From Apophysomyces variabilis (Eukaryota; Mucoromycota; Mucoromycetes; Mucorales; Mucoraceae): 64,000 nucleotides of DNA. Of the stretch, positions 1 through 11,730 are shown in pieces. The notes beneath the pieces are model-generated. The model searched no databases, was not told the DNA's origin, and saw only the letters and a program-made list of their open reading frames with translations. Both the position numbers and the translations under genes were made by a program. The stretch covers positions 1 through 64,000 of the forward strand of contig MZZL01000138.1 in assembly GCA_002749535.1 (NCBI GenBank), given 5' to 3'. Each line of letters starts with the position of its first letter. Within the stretch, counting starts at the first letter, position 1.

Positions 1-2010
1 GAAGTTATTACGTCTGTGATTCTCTTGATTGCCTTGATATGCAAAGAGGATAGCAAGAGTATGGTAGGCTTGAGGAGCAATGCGACTTGACTATCCGGAG
101 CAGTGTGCTAGTCTGGATGTACGCATTTTGGGTCGGTCAGATAACATGAGCCAGAATGAAGTGGTGGAGAAACAAATAGCTTGACAAGAGTAGCTGCCAA
201 GAGCAGTACTTCTTACAGATAGTTGTGGGTCTTTTAGAAACGGTTAAACACGGTCTCAGAGATGATTAAATGCATACCTCTTTCTTATTAAAACCACCAT
301 AGAAAAACTTTTTTTTTTTAAATAATAGCACCATGGCCATGCTTTGAACGGGAAAGAGTACGGCATGCAGACCAGTTGAAGGTGCCAACAGAGTAAATTG
401 TTCAACCAAAGGAAGGCATCTTGACATTTGACATGGAAGCAGCGAAGGATGTCATTGAGATGTGCTCAGTAAAAAAAAAAGTGAAACAAAGGAGTAAGAA
501 GAGGGATTTTACGATAAACGATGGTTTTTAAAGGTACGCTTGTGCTTACTGGACCGTTTCTGTCCATTATTTTATCTTACATACCAGAACACTCTTCTTC
601 CTTTGCTTTCCTCATAGTGATATATCTTTCGTATTGTGAATTTCTTGCTTCTAAAAGAATATGTACGTTTACTTTGACAGAAGTTATACGCCACAGTGGC
701 ACTTCTGCGTAGATCATCTTTGTCATATCGCGTAACGCAGCTGGTGAAACTTTTTCATCACGAAAATAAACTAACCACCTTGATCGCTCTTCAACTGAAA
801 GTGTATCTTTCCTTTCATTTACTGGTCAAAGTGGACACTTTGCACATCAGAGCTTGAGAGCCTTTATTTTCCGGTATGCGCTATCCGTTATCGCTTTTTC
901 CTTTTTTGATATGGCAGTAAATGACCATGAGTGACCACTCTACTGGGTTAAACTTAAAAATAAGCTTGACATTTGGCATTTCTGTGAATGACTGTACTTC
1001 TTTACTTCTATCCCCTCGTTGAAAGGTAAAAAAGGAAATAATGAGAGACGTTCTTTGTAGCTCATAAAGTAGGCATGAAAAGTGGATAGCATCTGTTACT
1101 CTTTTTCTTGTTCATCAATGGCAACTGAATATCGCTCATTAACAAGTTTCCTAAATGAGAAGCGGTATTTTCACATGATTTTTTTTCTTTTTTTTTGCAT
1201 TGATGGCATTGCGAGATAAACAAACCTTTCAGATACCGGTGATTGTGAGTAAAATAATCAATAGAGCAGTAAAAGATACTAAGAGGGAGACTACCCTTTG
1301 TACTCAAGAAAAGAAGTACAGTGTCTTTTATAAGGTTATGTAATCTACTGGGGAATGTGTGGCACTGGGGCAAACAAGACATCGATGTAGTGGGCAAGAC
1401 AGGATCACCTCTGACGACCATGCGCAATATCAGCAGAGCTCAGCTCGGAACCCGGGAATAAGGGTCAGGCTACACAAAAGAAGCATGACTGTTTTGAATG
1501 AAAAGAAATGATGAGCATTCCAGAACCTAAAGACGTTACAGATACAATACCGTTGGAGCAAGGTATACTACTAATTGAAATACGTTCATACAGTACATGG
1601 AAAAGCACAAGGTAAGGAAAGGTGAATATACAGTGCCCAAACGAATGTCTATCAGTTCGATCGATATGGGTTGACACATACTCTCTAGATATTGTATACT
1701 GCTTAGGCCATTGACATTACAAGGGCACTGTTCTCGCAACCTTCCTTCCGTATTTTTTTTTTTTTTACTGTAAACTTTTCTCTTTTCTTACACCAGGCGG
1801 ATTTCCTCTATACTTATGCTTTTCCCCTTCTTCACAGTCAAAACAAGTTTTCTACGTTTTGAAAACTAGTAATCATCCACGACTTGCATTATTCTCTGGG
1901 TTCATTATCTCCTTAAGCTTCCATTTCAATAATATATAGAGATTTCAAGTTGTGCCCTTTGCAATGCGCTACTGAATGTCGCACTTCCAGAATCAAACAG
2001 CACTTTTTGT
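1..2010. other. AT-rich intergenic stretch
   Basis: I see no supported gene here. Open frames are short, overlap on both strands and match no family I recognise. Scattered poly-A and poly-T tracts are the only structure. Confidence 0.5.
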
Positions 2011-2672
2011 TTATTGATTGAGGAACAGCCTTTCACCATTTGTTCGTACTATCATAGTTAAGTACCTTAAATTATTGCAACGTCCTGCCTTGACAACGTA
2101 GTCTAGTAGCATTCGCGAAGTGACACTACTCCTAACATCGGGCAAAGTATTTAAACGATGATGATCTTTCCACGTCAATGACGATGCATTTTTCATTTTC
2201 AACTCGCACATTGAATAATCATCGACATGGTCTGTTTGGTCAGCAGTTTTTTCTTTGATTACGGTGTGCTTTGCTAATCTGCGGTATATTTGACAGGGCA
2301 TTTGGCGGCACCGGCTATTAAACACTCAGCAAACTCATCAATGGCTTGTCGCTGACCAACAAACATGCCTTCGACCCCCTTCTCCCCATTGCTTTTCTTT
2401 TGTTTTTCTTCCAGACAGGAGGAGCTCTGGTTGATTCGAAGACTAATTTCAGCCACTTTGCGGTATTCTCTACAGTAAAAAGGATGTATTCCGACGGGAG
2501 GTTCTGACAAAAGGTATGTAAAAGATTGGATAGTCACTGAGAGCAGTAATTCCTTATCGTTCTCGTTAGCTTGCTGACGTTCCTGTTTGTAGTACCCGCT
2601 ATTGTCGCTAAAACGCGTTGTGTTATAATTCATTTCGTCATAGAATGTATAAAGACGCGAAAAAAGACTCAT
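2011..2672 (-). pseudogene. possible coding remnant, unknown family
   Basis: Two overlapping minus-strand frames (2672-2274 and 2325-2011) read like ordinary hydrophilic protein. The first has a Pro-Val-Gly-Ile-His-Pro-Phe stretch and a Lys/Glu-rich linker. They could be one coding sequence broken by a frameshift near 2280-2330. No start, splice pattern or domain can be fixed. It may be related to the degenerate FAR1-type gene on the opposite strand just downstream. Chance open frames are a real alternative. Confidence 0.2.
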
Positions 2673-2779
2673 TTTTATGCTATGCAGGCAGAGTAGGCTG
2701 TAACTTGCTTATTAGTGATAAAAGGCTACTAAATCGTTTATGCTTCGAGATTCTTCCGATGAACCTCGCATTGATGGCG

Positions 2780-5083
2780 TCAAATCTAAGTGAGATCATG
2801 CGGAAAATATTGATTGGTACTTGCCACTGGATATCGACTCGGAAGGTCAATTTACGGGGAGCCCTGCATTTGTGTTGGGTTCAATGGCTGCTTCCAGAGG
2901 ATGTGATATTAAACCTATTAAACAAGACGGGAGTACAACCCATTCGTTCAACATAGTCTATATAATACACAAAGAGCTATCCGTAGTGGTAAGATTAGAA
3001 TGTCCCTGGAAAGTTGAAACATAAGTCATAGCTGCAATTTTATATCAATTGACTTGAGTATGCAGTCGATTTAACGAAGCCATAAGCAAAGCATTTCTCG
3101 TTGGAAAGGAAGACCATAATACATATTATGCGTTGCACGACGTATTCCTGCTGTTTGGCTACTTTTATCCGTCTTGGATTTTAACAGATAAGTTTCATTC
3201 GTTTATGGTTCGAATCTTGTTGACCGTTATGGTAGAAAGTCGCCTTTCGTTGGAAACGCCTGATAATTTTGGGATGGATGATCATATAGCAAGTGATCGC
3301 AATGCACACGAGTTAAATAAAACAGATCTAGACGATCTGCAGTATGATTACTCAAGGAAATACTGACCTAGTAATCCATATACCAATATCTTTGAAGAAA
3401 CGCATTCAGGTTTAATTGAGATCCAAGAGCAAGACGAAACTGATGCACGAGATGACGCTGAGGGAGCGCTGGTGAAGGTCGAAAGCGGACTTGGTACAAG
3501 AAGTGTAATGAACGGCATATTAGTATCCATTAGTGAAAGTGAAGCTTGGAGCGCAATAGGTATGCCTGCACATATAAGTTGTACCTTACGCTAACATATC
3601 AATGGCATTAAGGTGGCGGTGCTGCTTGCCTACTATGGAGTAATGTTAAAGGATGGATCAACGCAGTAGGACAAAATCAAGCCATCATTCAACGCTGCGA
3701 TCTAAAACCTATGTACGAACTACTTGAGGAGGAACAACGGCGTCAAGTTCTAATGACGTATAACAATATCGTTGTTGCGGACGATTGCGTCCGTTACGAC
3801 TACTTACTAGAGATGGCTGCTTCCGAGAGCATTATAAACAGTTGTATGTTCCATTGGCCGGTTATGTACCTGTATGTATTAGAGGAATGCAAGAGCGGAT
3901 GTTAAAGATTCTTGTTTTAGACAGATAACTTGTTTACAAAGCTTTTGAATGGAGAGTTCAGAAATAGCGAGACGGCGATTGAGTTCTGCAAGAACATGTG
4001 TGCTGATTACGGTGTTCCCATTACGTTTAAGAAAACCACAGAAAAGGTATGCCTATGCTTTTGGTAAGCGGTATTAAGTGATAACTACAGGCTATATGTG
4101 TGTACTGTTTGCATCATGCGCTTCTCAAAGGTATACCCATTGACAGACAATCCGCATCAATACAGGGACGGTATTGCCAATGGGCAATTTAGTTAGTTGA
4201 GGACCGCAGTGCCTGTTAGCAATTTCGACGACTTGAAGGTATTAAAGAATGTTTCCATAACCATGAATTACCGGTTCATCAAACGGAAAATGGATCTATC
4301 ATACCGACCTTTCAATATCCAGTTTCTCTCAAAGATCATAAGCTCTACGTTAAACTTGTGCCCGTCCGTCAACTAAATACTCAAGGCCCCATGTGCTCGT
4401 ATCTTGTGCGATATAGCGACATTGTTCAACTGAAGCCTATCAACGATGACATTGTACCATTTATTAAGGCTAGCGAGTTTGTACATCCTGATACGTACAA
4501 GCAGTATCTGGATGATATTACTGCCTGGAAATCCCACGGGTAGAAATCGGGAAGTGACAACCACTGGTTCGATCCTGAAATTCACCCTATAATTTTTATT
4601 TATTTTACAATAGGAAGATCATACGCGGCTTTGTCGACATCGATACACAAAATAATGAGCAAGGCAAGTTGATTAAAAGTGTCAAAATCATAAACGTGCT
4701 GATGAGCTGGGTTAGACCAGGAAAGCATACTTGCAGATAATCGAAATTATGTTCGAAACGGTGATATAATCCTTTTTGAAAGCCAAGCTGTCTTTAATCG
4801 GTCTGAGCAAGTGTATCTCTCTTTTTCCGGAGATAGTCCAGATGTCGTTATAGCAAAAGTACCCAATGACGCTATATGCAGGATTGCTCAGTGGTATATT
4901 CAACACATCAATCAAGCTGCAGTAGGACTTGGGAAACGCGAGATGTCCCACAGTGATTATTTACATGCAGCATTGGAGGACCCTACTTGTACCGATATGG
5001 AGACATGCTATGACATCGCGAAATCGTACTGGTTTGGAGAATATGGCTTTGAGATCTTTTTGTTCGAGCAATCGTTTCTATAA
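2780..5083 (+). pseudogene. degenerate multi-exon gene with a FAR1-type DNA-binding segment
   Basis: A chain of plus-strand coding blocks reads as one protein interrupted by introns and lesions. The blocks are about 2821-3020, 3127-3362, 3376-3585, 3612-3840, 3943-4046, 4091-4198, 4220-4543 and 4740-5083. In the middle are AIEFCKNMCADYG, AICVYC, RYCQWAI and CFHNHEL, in the order of the FAR1/WRKY-GCM1 zinc-binding fold (two Cys, then Trp, then His-x-His). That fold is typical of MULE-derived proteins. An in-frame TAG directly follows the CQWAI segment near 4193, and no GT donor bypasses it, so the copy seems broken. The first and last blocks match nothing I know. It may be a MULE-derived gene or a lineage-specific family that took up a FAR1 domain. 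Confidence 0.4.
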
Positions 5084-5118
5084 AATGAAATTAGTTCCTG
5101 TTAGTAGACATCAACGTA

Positions 5119-5577
5119 TCATATCTCTCTTACATAGCATGTGGCTAATAGTTCGAACACTTTGACCATATAGGCCCGGTCGTTCCACGATCCTGCTATC
5201 TTCGCTGAACGTACTTGGAGATGGCACCAGTGATTTGCATCACAGGCTCTAGTAGATGCCAAGGTTATGCTATCACCAATGACCTGTATTCCTAATAACT
5301 CCCTCTTTCTGAAAGTTGTAAATGAAGCACGCTTGTATCTTGCTGCTTCGGCATTAAGAGTATTTACACCGCATTCAACCACCTTGAGTGTGTCATCAAG
5401 CGTGTGTTGTACATCACTGTTGTAACTTCCGGATGATTCGATTATCAAACGTTCAGTATGGTTCGAGTCAGCGTAACCAACGCCATCGAGTAATATACGA
5501 GGAGTGCCTTCATAGTTACAATCAAAAAGATATACAGCCTTCGTTGCTTGCGACACAAATTTGGTGTCAGACACAGG
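5119..5577 (-). pseudogene. 5'-truncated ORF, probable Mucorales-specific repeat-family domain
   Basis: A 150-codon open frame ends at 5119 with TGA and has no ATG at its left end; it opens from a GTG near 5574. The C-terminal half (a Phe-x-x-Phe segment, then LLGIQVIGDSITL, then RSAKIAGSWNDRA and a hydrophobic finish) has the feel of a short alpha/beta domain common in Mucorales repeat genes. That family assignment is from memory of the pattern and unproven. The missing N-terminus and isolation suggest a fragment of a longer gene. Confidence 0.35.
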
Positions 5578-5664
5578 CCAGCGGTGGCTTATTGTTCGGA
5601 CTTTTTGCCCGCCTTTTGTGGATCTTCTGTGGAGTGTTGCATGTCAACTTGTAACTGATCGATC

Positions 5665-6573
5665 ATGACAAGATACACCAAACTCCAACGTAAAACGCAT
5701 GAAAAGTCAACAGGCTTTAATGTTACGCCATTACTACCTACAAAGAAATCCAGCAATGAGGAAAACAAAACAAAGGGCGAAAACGGCAAAAAGCGCAAAC
5801 GAAGTAATATCAATCCTAGTAGCGCTAATCAGTTTGCTCATGCGTCATGGTATTTTTCTTTTTGTTATTTTATTAGATACAAACCCTGAAAAAGCAGCAA
5901 AAGAAGCAGATAAAAGGAAAATACGACGACAACTGCAAAAGTTCAAAAATACGGTATCCCCTTTTTTTTTGCATGATTTCCCACTTTTTGTACAAGCACA
6001 CTGATAGAACGTTTCGTTGGGTTAGATCTGTTTTGGATGCCGGAAGAAGGGTCATGCGGTTGGTGATTGTCCCGAAGCACAGCAGAAAATTCAAGGTATT
6101 TGCTACAATTGCGGTACAACGGAGCATACATTGAAGGAGTGCAAAAAGCCGCGCAAAGGAAGTAAGTGATTGATGCACGCACATCGTGTACCGGTTTCAT
6201 GCATCAGCAAAGGTGGGCTCATCTATGCGTATTGATAGACGAGCTTCCTTATGCCAAATGTTTTGTCTGCAAGGAAGTCGGTCATTTATCCAGTCAATGT
6301 CCGAAAAACGATCATGGTTTATATCCTAACGGAGGAGGCTGTCGATTCTGTGGTCAAGTGGACCATTTAGCAAAGGATTGTAAGATGACCAAGGAACAAG
6401 CTGGCACGACTGTCGTCGGCAAAATCGATTTGGATCAAGGTGCTGATGATGACGATTATCATATTTTTGTCAATGAAAAGCAGAAATTGGTCGATGAGAC
6501 AAAGAAAGAAAAGAAAATCGAGGCTGCTGCACCGGTCATCAACAGGAAGAAAAAGCTGGTGAAATTCATGTAA
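5665..6573 (+). CDS. ZCCHC9: ZCCHC9-like zinc-knuckle protein (four CCHC motifs)
   Basis: Four exons (5665-5803, 5877-5953, 6026-6161, 6239-6573) join in frame to 228 residues. The N-terminus begins MTRYTKLQRK and is Lys-rich and basic. Four CX2CX4HX4C zinc knuckles follow: CFGCRKKGHAVGDC, CYNCGTTEHTLKEC, CFVCKEVGHLSSQC and CRFCGQVDHLAKDC. The tail is acidic, then Lys-rich. Number, order and spacing of knuckles match ZCCHC9, a nucleolar RNA-binding protein. The precise function in fungi is not well fixed. All introns are 72-77 nt with GT..AG ends. The first donor (GTAATATC) was chosen because later GT sites in the same exon give a stop or the wrong phase. It converges with the gene ending at 7086. 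Confidence 0.85.
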
Positions 6574-7085
6574 ATAAAAGCAAACCCATTCATCCATAGA
6601 GAACTATATATGTTCAAGGGCACAAATGGATTACTTGATTATGGCGTCTCATGGACAAGTATGGATGTTCTAGAAATGATGAAAAACGAGCAACTGTTCC
6701 GGTCCCTGGTAACTTTGGCTTTACAAGACGTAGAGCACTTTGGACGTGGATAGATGCCAATAAGTTCGGACGTACTGCATGCAACAGATTCACTCTTTAC
6801 ACAAACTTGCTTTCATTGTTTTGCTTTACTGTATGATAGACGCTCAAGCACGACCATGCGTTCCTGCGAAATGAAGGGTAGACGAGGAATAAGGCATTTG
6901 TCAATGCTTGGATCTTGTAATTCCAGGTAATTTATACGGTTGTTCAGATTTCACATCCCTTTTGATATATTCGACCATCCAAAACGGAACAGGACGCTCT
7001 GGTATCCATCGCTTATACCATTGTCGTGCCCAGTAATAAGGATAAAAACAATAACCAAAAAACAGCAAAAAAGAGTCTTAGCTTT
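6574..7085. other. spacer between convergent genes
   Basis: This holds the two 3' regions of the convergent genes. AATAAA-like sequence follows the zinc-knuckle stop at once. The small open frame at 6651-6836 shows no sign of selection. Confidence 0.5.
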
Positions 7086-8126
7086 TTATCGACGTTGCTC
7101 TTCCAAATATTCCTCTTCTTCAAAACCTTCATCATCATCGAACAGAAGATTCTCATCGTTTAAATCTGAATCATCCTCATCTTCGTCACTTTCTTCATCG
7201 GTGTCATCATCTTGTGGCCTCGGTGTCCTGATTTCCGGATCTAACTGCATCCGACTCATTGTTATACTATAAAAATTAGACAAAGTGTCTATTTAGCACA
7301 TGCACGATAAAGCTTTCAAAACCATTACCTCAAATCGTCTGCTAGACTTTCTGATATCCTCGTACGTGATTTCACATTGTCCATCTGTCTCTTTAGTTTC
7401 TCCGCCTAAAAAGATTTGGGTGAATAAGAAAATAGGTTCTGTCGGATGTTTCACCGTATAAGTGACAACACATACCTTAATGCTTTGCATTTGTGATTCT
7501 TGAAGTTCCAAAGATTCCTCAAGGCTTATCATGCAAACTTTAGCCTAGTAAATTCTTTGCGTAAATTGGAGAATGAAAAGAAAAATAAAAAATGAGTGGT
7601 TACTGATCAAGGCTTACTTGGTGTTGTGCTTGTTTATCTACTTGTATTTCACGTTTAGCCGGACTAATTTGTAGCATAGCAGGAGAAGTGTAGTCGTTGC
7701 CCTGAGCTTTGGCATTAGCTAATTCTACCGATTGCTTTCGCACATTGATTCGTGTTGGATCCAGCTTCAAATCGCTCACTCGTCGTGTTATTGATTTTTC
7801 TTCTTCTGAGATGGCTGTGCTACTGCAGTCCGCAGTATCACCAAGAAGTTCATTGATTTGTTGTACTGTGTCTTTGAGTTTTATCCCTTTATCTGGCAAT
7901 GTGCTCACCAGCTGCCTAATATCTCGTTAATTTTCGTAATCACTCGGCTGCCTTTTTGTTTTCTTATTTACGGGTTGCTTAGCATCTTCTCATTCCGTTC
8001 ACGCAAATCTTCTAATTCCGATCGAGATAATGTATCGAGTTTTCGAGTCAATGTGGACGATAGACCATCGAGCATACGGTGACCACGTTGAACTCGCACT
8101 CCATTTCGTTGACTTTCTTTTCCCAT
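7086..8126 (-). CDS. Gdown1/POLR2M (GRINL1A)-like RNA polymerase II-associated protein
   Basis: Five exons (8126-7972, 7915-7618, 7544-7476, 7405-7329, 7266-7086) join in perfect phase to 259 residues. Three features recall metazoan Gdown1, a Pol II subunit-like factor that competes with TFIIF and termination factors. First, an N-terminal helix (LSRSELEDLRERNEKML) is followed closely by LPDKG. Second, an internal SLEESLELQESQMQ segment resembles the family's conserved Ser-Ile/Leu-Glu-Glu-Ser-Leu motif and continues as a charged coiled coil. Third, the C-terminus is strongly acidic, with Asp/Glu runs from about residue 215. Motif order and spacing fit; overall similarity is low. Yeasts are not known to have Gdown1, so the name is an inference. 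A generic coiled-coil acidic protein is the alternative. Confidence 0.5.
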
Positions 8127-9369
8127 AGGCAAATATGTTTTTACAAAAAGGATCGAAACAGCTGAGACAATTAAAGGAAAGCGTTGCCTAAAAAGATTGT
8201 CACACGTGGCTCGTGATTTCCTTAGCCGCATGAATGTGCTGCTGTTGTTCACCGTTTGGATGTAAACCCTAACTACGGTTCGCAAAGATGCAATGGGACA
8301 TGGAATCCTTATATAAATTTGCCGTTAACCTATAATCCGTCTCCGGAGAAGCGACATTCGGTGGAAAGCAGAAAAGTATTCCACGTCTGCAGGTGCGGGG
8401 CGTAATGTCACCAAGCCAACATCCTGGTACTGCAAAAGCTGAGCATCAGCTCAGAAGCTGGCTAATATGGCGATATGGGCTTCTTCTTGAAAGATAATGA
8501 GAAGCTGCTTTACCTACCTCTGTCTCACACCCTTCACCATCTGTAATTCAAGAAGCCATATAGTCCAGTGTTTATTCCCATAATTTGCATTTAGGGACAT
8601 TTGGCATGATATATGCAGGGATGTGCTTGTCGATACAAATCACATTAACTTGGATTTGAGACAGAAGCACCTATTAACTAACGCCGAAATACGGAGAAGT
8701 GATTCACAATGTGGATAGTTCATTATCGCCCAGTCATACATCAAGACTATCCCGAAAGACCTCAAATATTTGTCCCTTTTACGCGTTAATTTCGTTCAGC
8801 TGTCCTACCAACGCCAGCCCGACGATTTGTGCGTCTGCTTTTAACTGAAAATAATTGCTTACGGATCATCCGCAGCAAACAAGAACACGTTTTGGAGAGG
8901 GTCGGGAACCGCAAAACACTCAATAACCATCACGCCATACCGTTTTAGGATGTTTCTTTAGTCACAGCTCATTCTGTATCGGTATTCCAGTGCCACGTCG
9001 AAGAAATGGCGTTAGCAGTCAATGACCAGCAGTGACCATATCCTTCACAAGCCAGCGTAAATGAAACAATAGCATAAAGTCGTACTGTGAATGGTTATAT
9101 CTGTCACCTTTTTTTTTTTTGCCCTATACCGTTCTGTTTTACCAAACGTTCTTACTCAAGTGCTGCTGCTTCCTCGACTCATTGTTGCCCATCGCTGACT
9201 CATGTCTGCCATGTGAACCATACATGATTTGTCTCTAAAACAGTTTTGTATTCGTGGAATGAAATAAATCTCTCTCATTCCTGTCGTTTTCTTTTCCTCG
9301 GTTCTAAATCGTTCAACAGTAATACATATATATAATGCTGAGGGTCTTTAAGAATTTCGTCGTATGTCT
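8127..9369. other. intergenic stretch
   Basis: No open frame with coding character on either strand. It includes the upstream region of the Gdown1-like gene and the 3' flank of NDUFB7. Confidence 0.5.
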
Positions 9370-9752
9370 TTATTCTTCCTCCTCTTTTGCCTTTTGCAGA
9401 GCACGCATACGTCGTTTGTAGCTAAGAGGGAAAACAAAAGAACATTAATTTATCAAGCTTTAAAGCTTTTTTGGGGGGGGGGGTGTAAGGAAAACTGTCC
9501 ACACTCACTCATCGTATTGGCACTTTTCATACTCATGACGTTCGTTCTCGCATTTCCAGGGAAGATAGAAGGTTTCGCCTCGGCACTTGTTCAATGGCGC
9601 CAGGAGGTGAGCACAGTAATCACGGTATTCTAATGGGATACGCGACTTTCCCATTTGCTGCTGGGTCGCCTTCATCTCTAAATTCAAAGCATGTTCAATA
9701 ACAAACAATCCGGGTTTCCATATCGCTTTGTATTACCTGGTGCGTCGGCCAT
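9370..9752 (-). CDS. NDUFB7: NADH:ubiquinone oxidoreductase subunit NDUFB7 (B18)
   Basis: Three exons (9752-9737, 9677-9509, 9421-9370) give 78 residues. The twin CX9C motifs that define this complex I accessory subunit are both present: CAHLLAPLNKC and CENERHEYEKC. They sit in the usual context, with YRDYCAHLL before and YYKRR-like basic residues after; the end is Glu-rich. CX9C proteins enter the intermembrane space through the Mia40 disulfide relay and dock on the membrane arm of complex I. The first exon encodes only five residues (MADAP), which is why the start lies beyond the main open frame. The second intron contains a run of ten G. The start lacks the MG of the human protein, so N-myristoylation is not expected. 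Confidence 0.93.
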
Positions 9753-10889
9753 GGTGCAATTACAATTAACAAGCGAAAAAAAAAACAAGCACAGCTTCCC
9801 ACGTCAGCTTAACACCCTCGCTGTTGCACCCCGCTTTGCAAGTCACACTTCATCGGATGTTGCACACCCAATCTGGCGCGTTCCTTGAAAAAGTGAATCG
9901 TGGATATGACGATAAAAATGAGAAAGTGAAATATTCCAAGGCCTTATAAAATTCATAAAGTAAGGATCAAAGATAATATTTTGTTTCCTTTTGATATAGT
10001 CTACGACAACTAAACATCGCTCATAGGACTAAAGCTTTCATGTAGGGTTTGTGCAAAAACACTGAAATAATAAACAAAAAAGCAGGCTCCCATTATCCAA
10101 AAAAAAAAGAAGGGTTGTCTGTGCGATAAGACCAAGTAGCGGTCTGAAGCATATATGCCATTAGCATAAGCAATAATCAAAATATGGCGATGGATGCGAA
10201 AACAGAATAAACGGGCTTTTGAGAAACCATCATCTGCAATAATCGCACCCTCTCGTCGTCGATTTTTCTTGTTGACTAGGGATTCTCATGTACAATCAAC
10301 GGTCATTATCCTATTTGTTATGCAGGACCCCACTACGATAAAGATAGCCATAAGCATTTTATGATATATTTTTAGAATGACCGTATTAAATAAGCGTCGA
10401 AAAAATGCACTCTGCAATCATTGTATGATAGTTCTTCCATACTGCTTGTCCTACCAAGCATTATTATGTTGGCACTAGTTGCCAACGTTTTTCGCTATCT
10501 TGGATATAGCCGCACACTAGTTTTAACCAGCCTGATATTACTGAAGCTATCGTTCATATATAAATCGCTGTTACTGGCAGCAGTAGCAAGGGTCATATTA
10601 TTCAAGACTTCAATAAGCTGCGATCCATGTAATTCTTGCACCATAACAGCATTCTCCCTCTTCCTTTTTGTCCTTTGCATTACAGCATTCTGCCTGTGCA
10701 GAAACTACATTTTCTCTGCATGACGTCATCTGCTATTTCAACTGACGGTATTTTTTTTCATCCAGCGAACCCCCCGAAGCAAAACACAAAAAAAAGATCG
10801 AAAGGTTTTTTTCGTGTTTTCTCCAAACCTTTCCCCTTGCTTAAACCACCCAACTCTTTTCTTGTTGCTGCTTTTAGAAAACCAAAACA
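9753..10889. other. shared 5' region of NDUFB7 and COX6A
   Basis: This 1.1-kb stretch separates two divergently transcribed respiratory-chain genes. A hydrophobic open frame (10421-10723, plus) and its opposite-strand shadow show no recognisable domain and are probably chance. Pyrimidine-rich sequence precedes the COX6A start. Confidence 0.45.
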
Positions 10890-11476
10890 ATGGCCTCCCG
10901 TGCTCTGTTCAAGTCCAACGTCCTCGCCTCCCTTAAGCGCTCTGGTGTTCGCTTCCAGTCCAATGCCACCGTCTCAGAATTCGCTGCACAACGCGATGCC
11001 GTGAAGAAGCACGCCGCTGGTGAGCATACATAAAAACGCCCTCTTCGAAAAAAAAAAATTAGACGACCCAACGTAACTGACATTGAACAACCAATAACAG
11101 AATCCGCCGAAACCTGGAAGAAGATCTCTTTGTTTGTCTGCATTCCTGCGTAAGTTTCCCGAACTACCCCATTCAGTCCTAGAACAACCAACATTGTCTG
11201 ACCGATTCCCCGCATCTAGTCTTTTGTTCTCTGGCATCAACGCTAAGAACTTGTATGACAAGCATTTGGAACACTTGGCTCACCACCCCCACGAGTTCGT
11301 TAACTACGAATACATGAACTGGCGCGTCAGGGTAAATGAACGAAAAAAGAGAAGAAAAATACAAGTTTCGATCTGCTAACTTTTTTTTTGCTTCTTTCTT
11401 TGTATAGGACTTTTTCTGGGGTAAGGAATCTCTTTTCTTCAACCCCAAGGTGAACCACCCCGCCGCTCAGGAGTAA
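10890..11476 (+). CDS. COX6A: cytochrome c oxidase subunit 6A (yeast Cox13)
   Basis: Four exons (10890-11019, 11101-11149, 11220-11331, 11408-11476) give 119 residues. The first 25 residues are basic and Ser/Arg-rich (MASRALFKSNVLASLKRSG), a mitochondrial targeting sequence. Next come ESAETWKKISLFVCIPALL with the single membrane helix, a His-rich loop (KHLEHLAHHPHE), and the family signature YEYMNWRVRDFFWG. The protein ends KVNHPAAQE. COX6A sits in the inner membrane at the dimer interface of complex IV and modulates activity with ATP/ADP. Introns are 68-80 nt with consensus ends. Confidence 0.95.
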
Positions 11477-11730
11477 ATCCAGCATCAAAACCTTCCTTTC
11501 ACATGAAAGATCTTAAAAAGAAAGAGCAGATATATTTGATATCATCTATTCTTTCTATTTTGTGACAACTACGTAAAGAAAAAAAAAGAAAACAAAGGAG
11601 GAAATAACATTTCCGGTTCTGATAGAATTTTGTTTTTCCCTTTTTATACATATTGGTGAATAAGTGAACATAGAATATGAAGGATGGGGTTGTTTTTTTT
11701 CTTTTTCGTCCACATCTCTTTTCCTTGTTC

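Noticed and set aside
10421..10723. Small membrane protein gene
   Set aside because: A hydrophobic frame in AT/pyrimidine-rich DNA with an overlapping opposite-strand ORF and no known motif.
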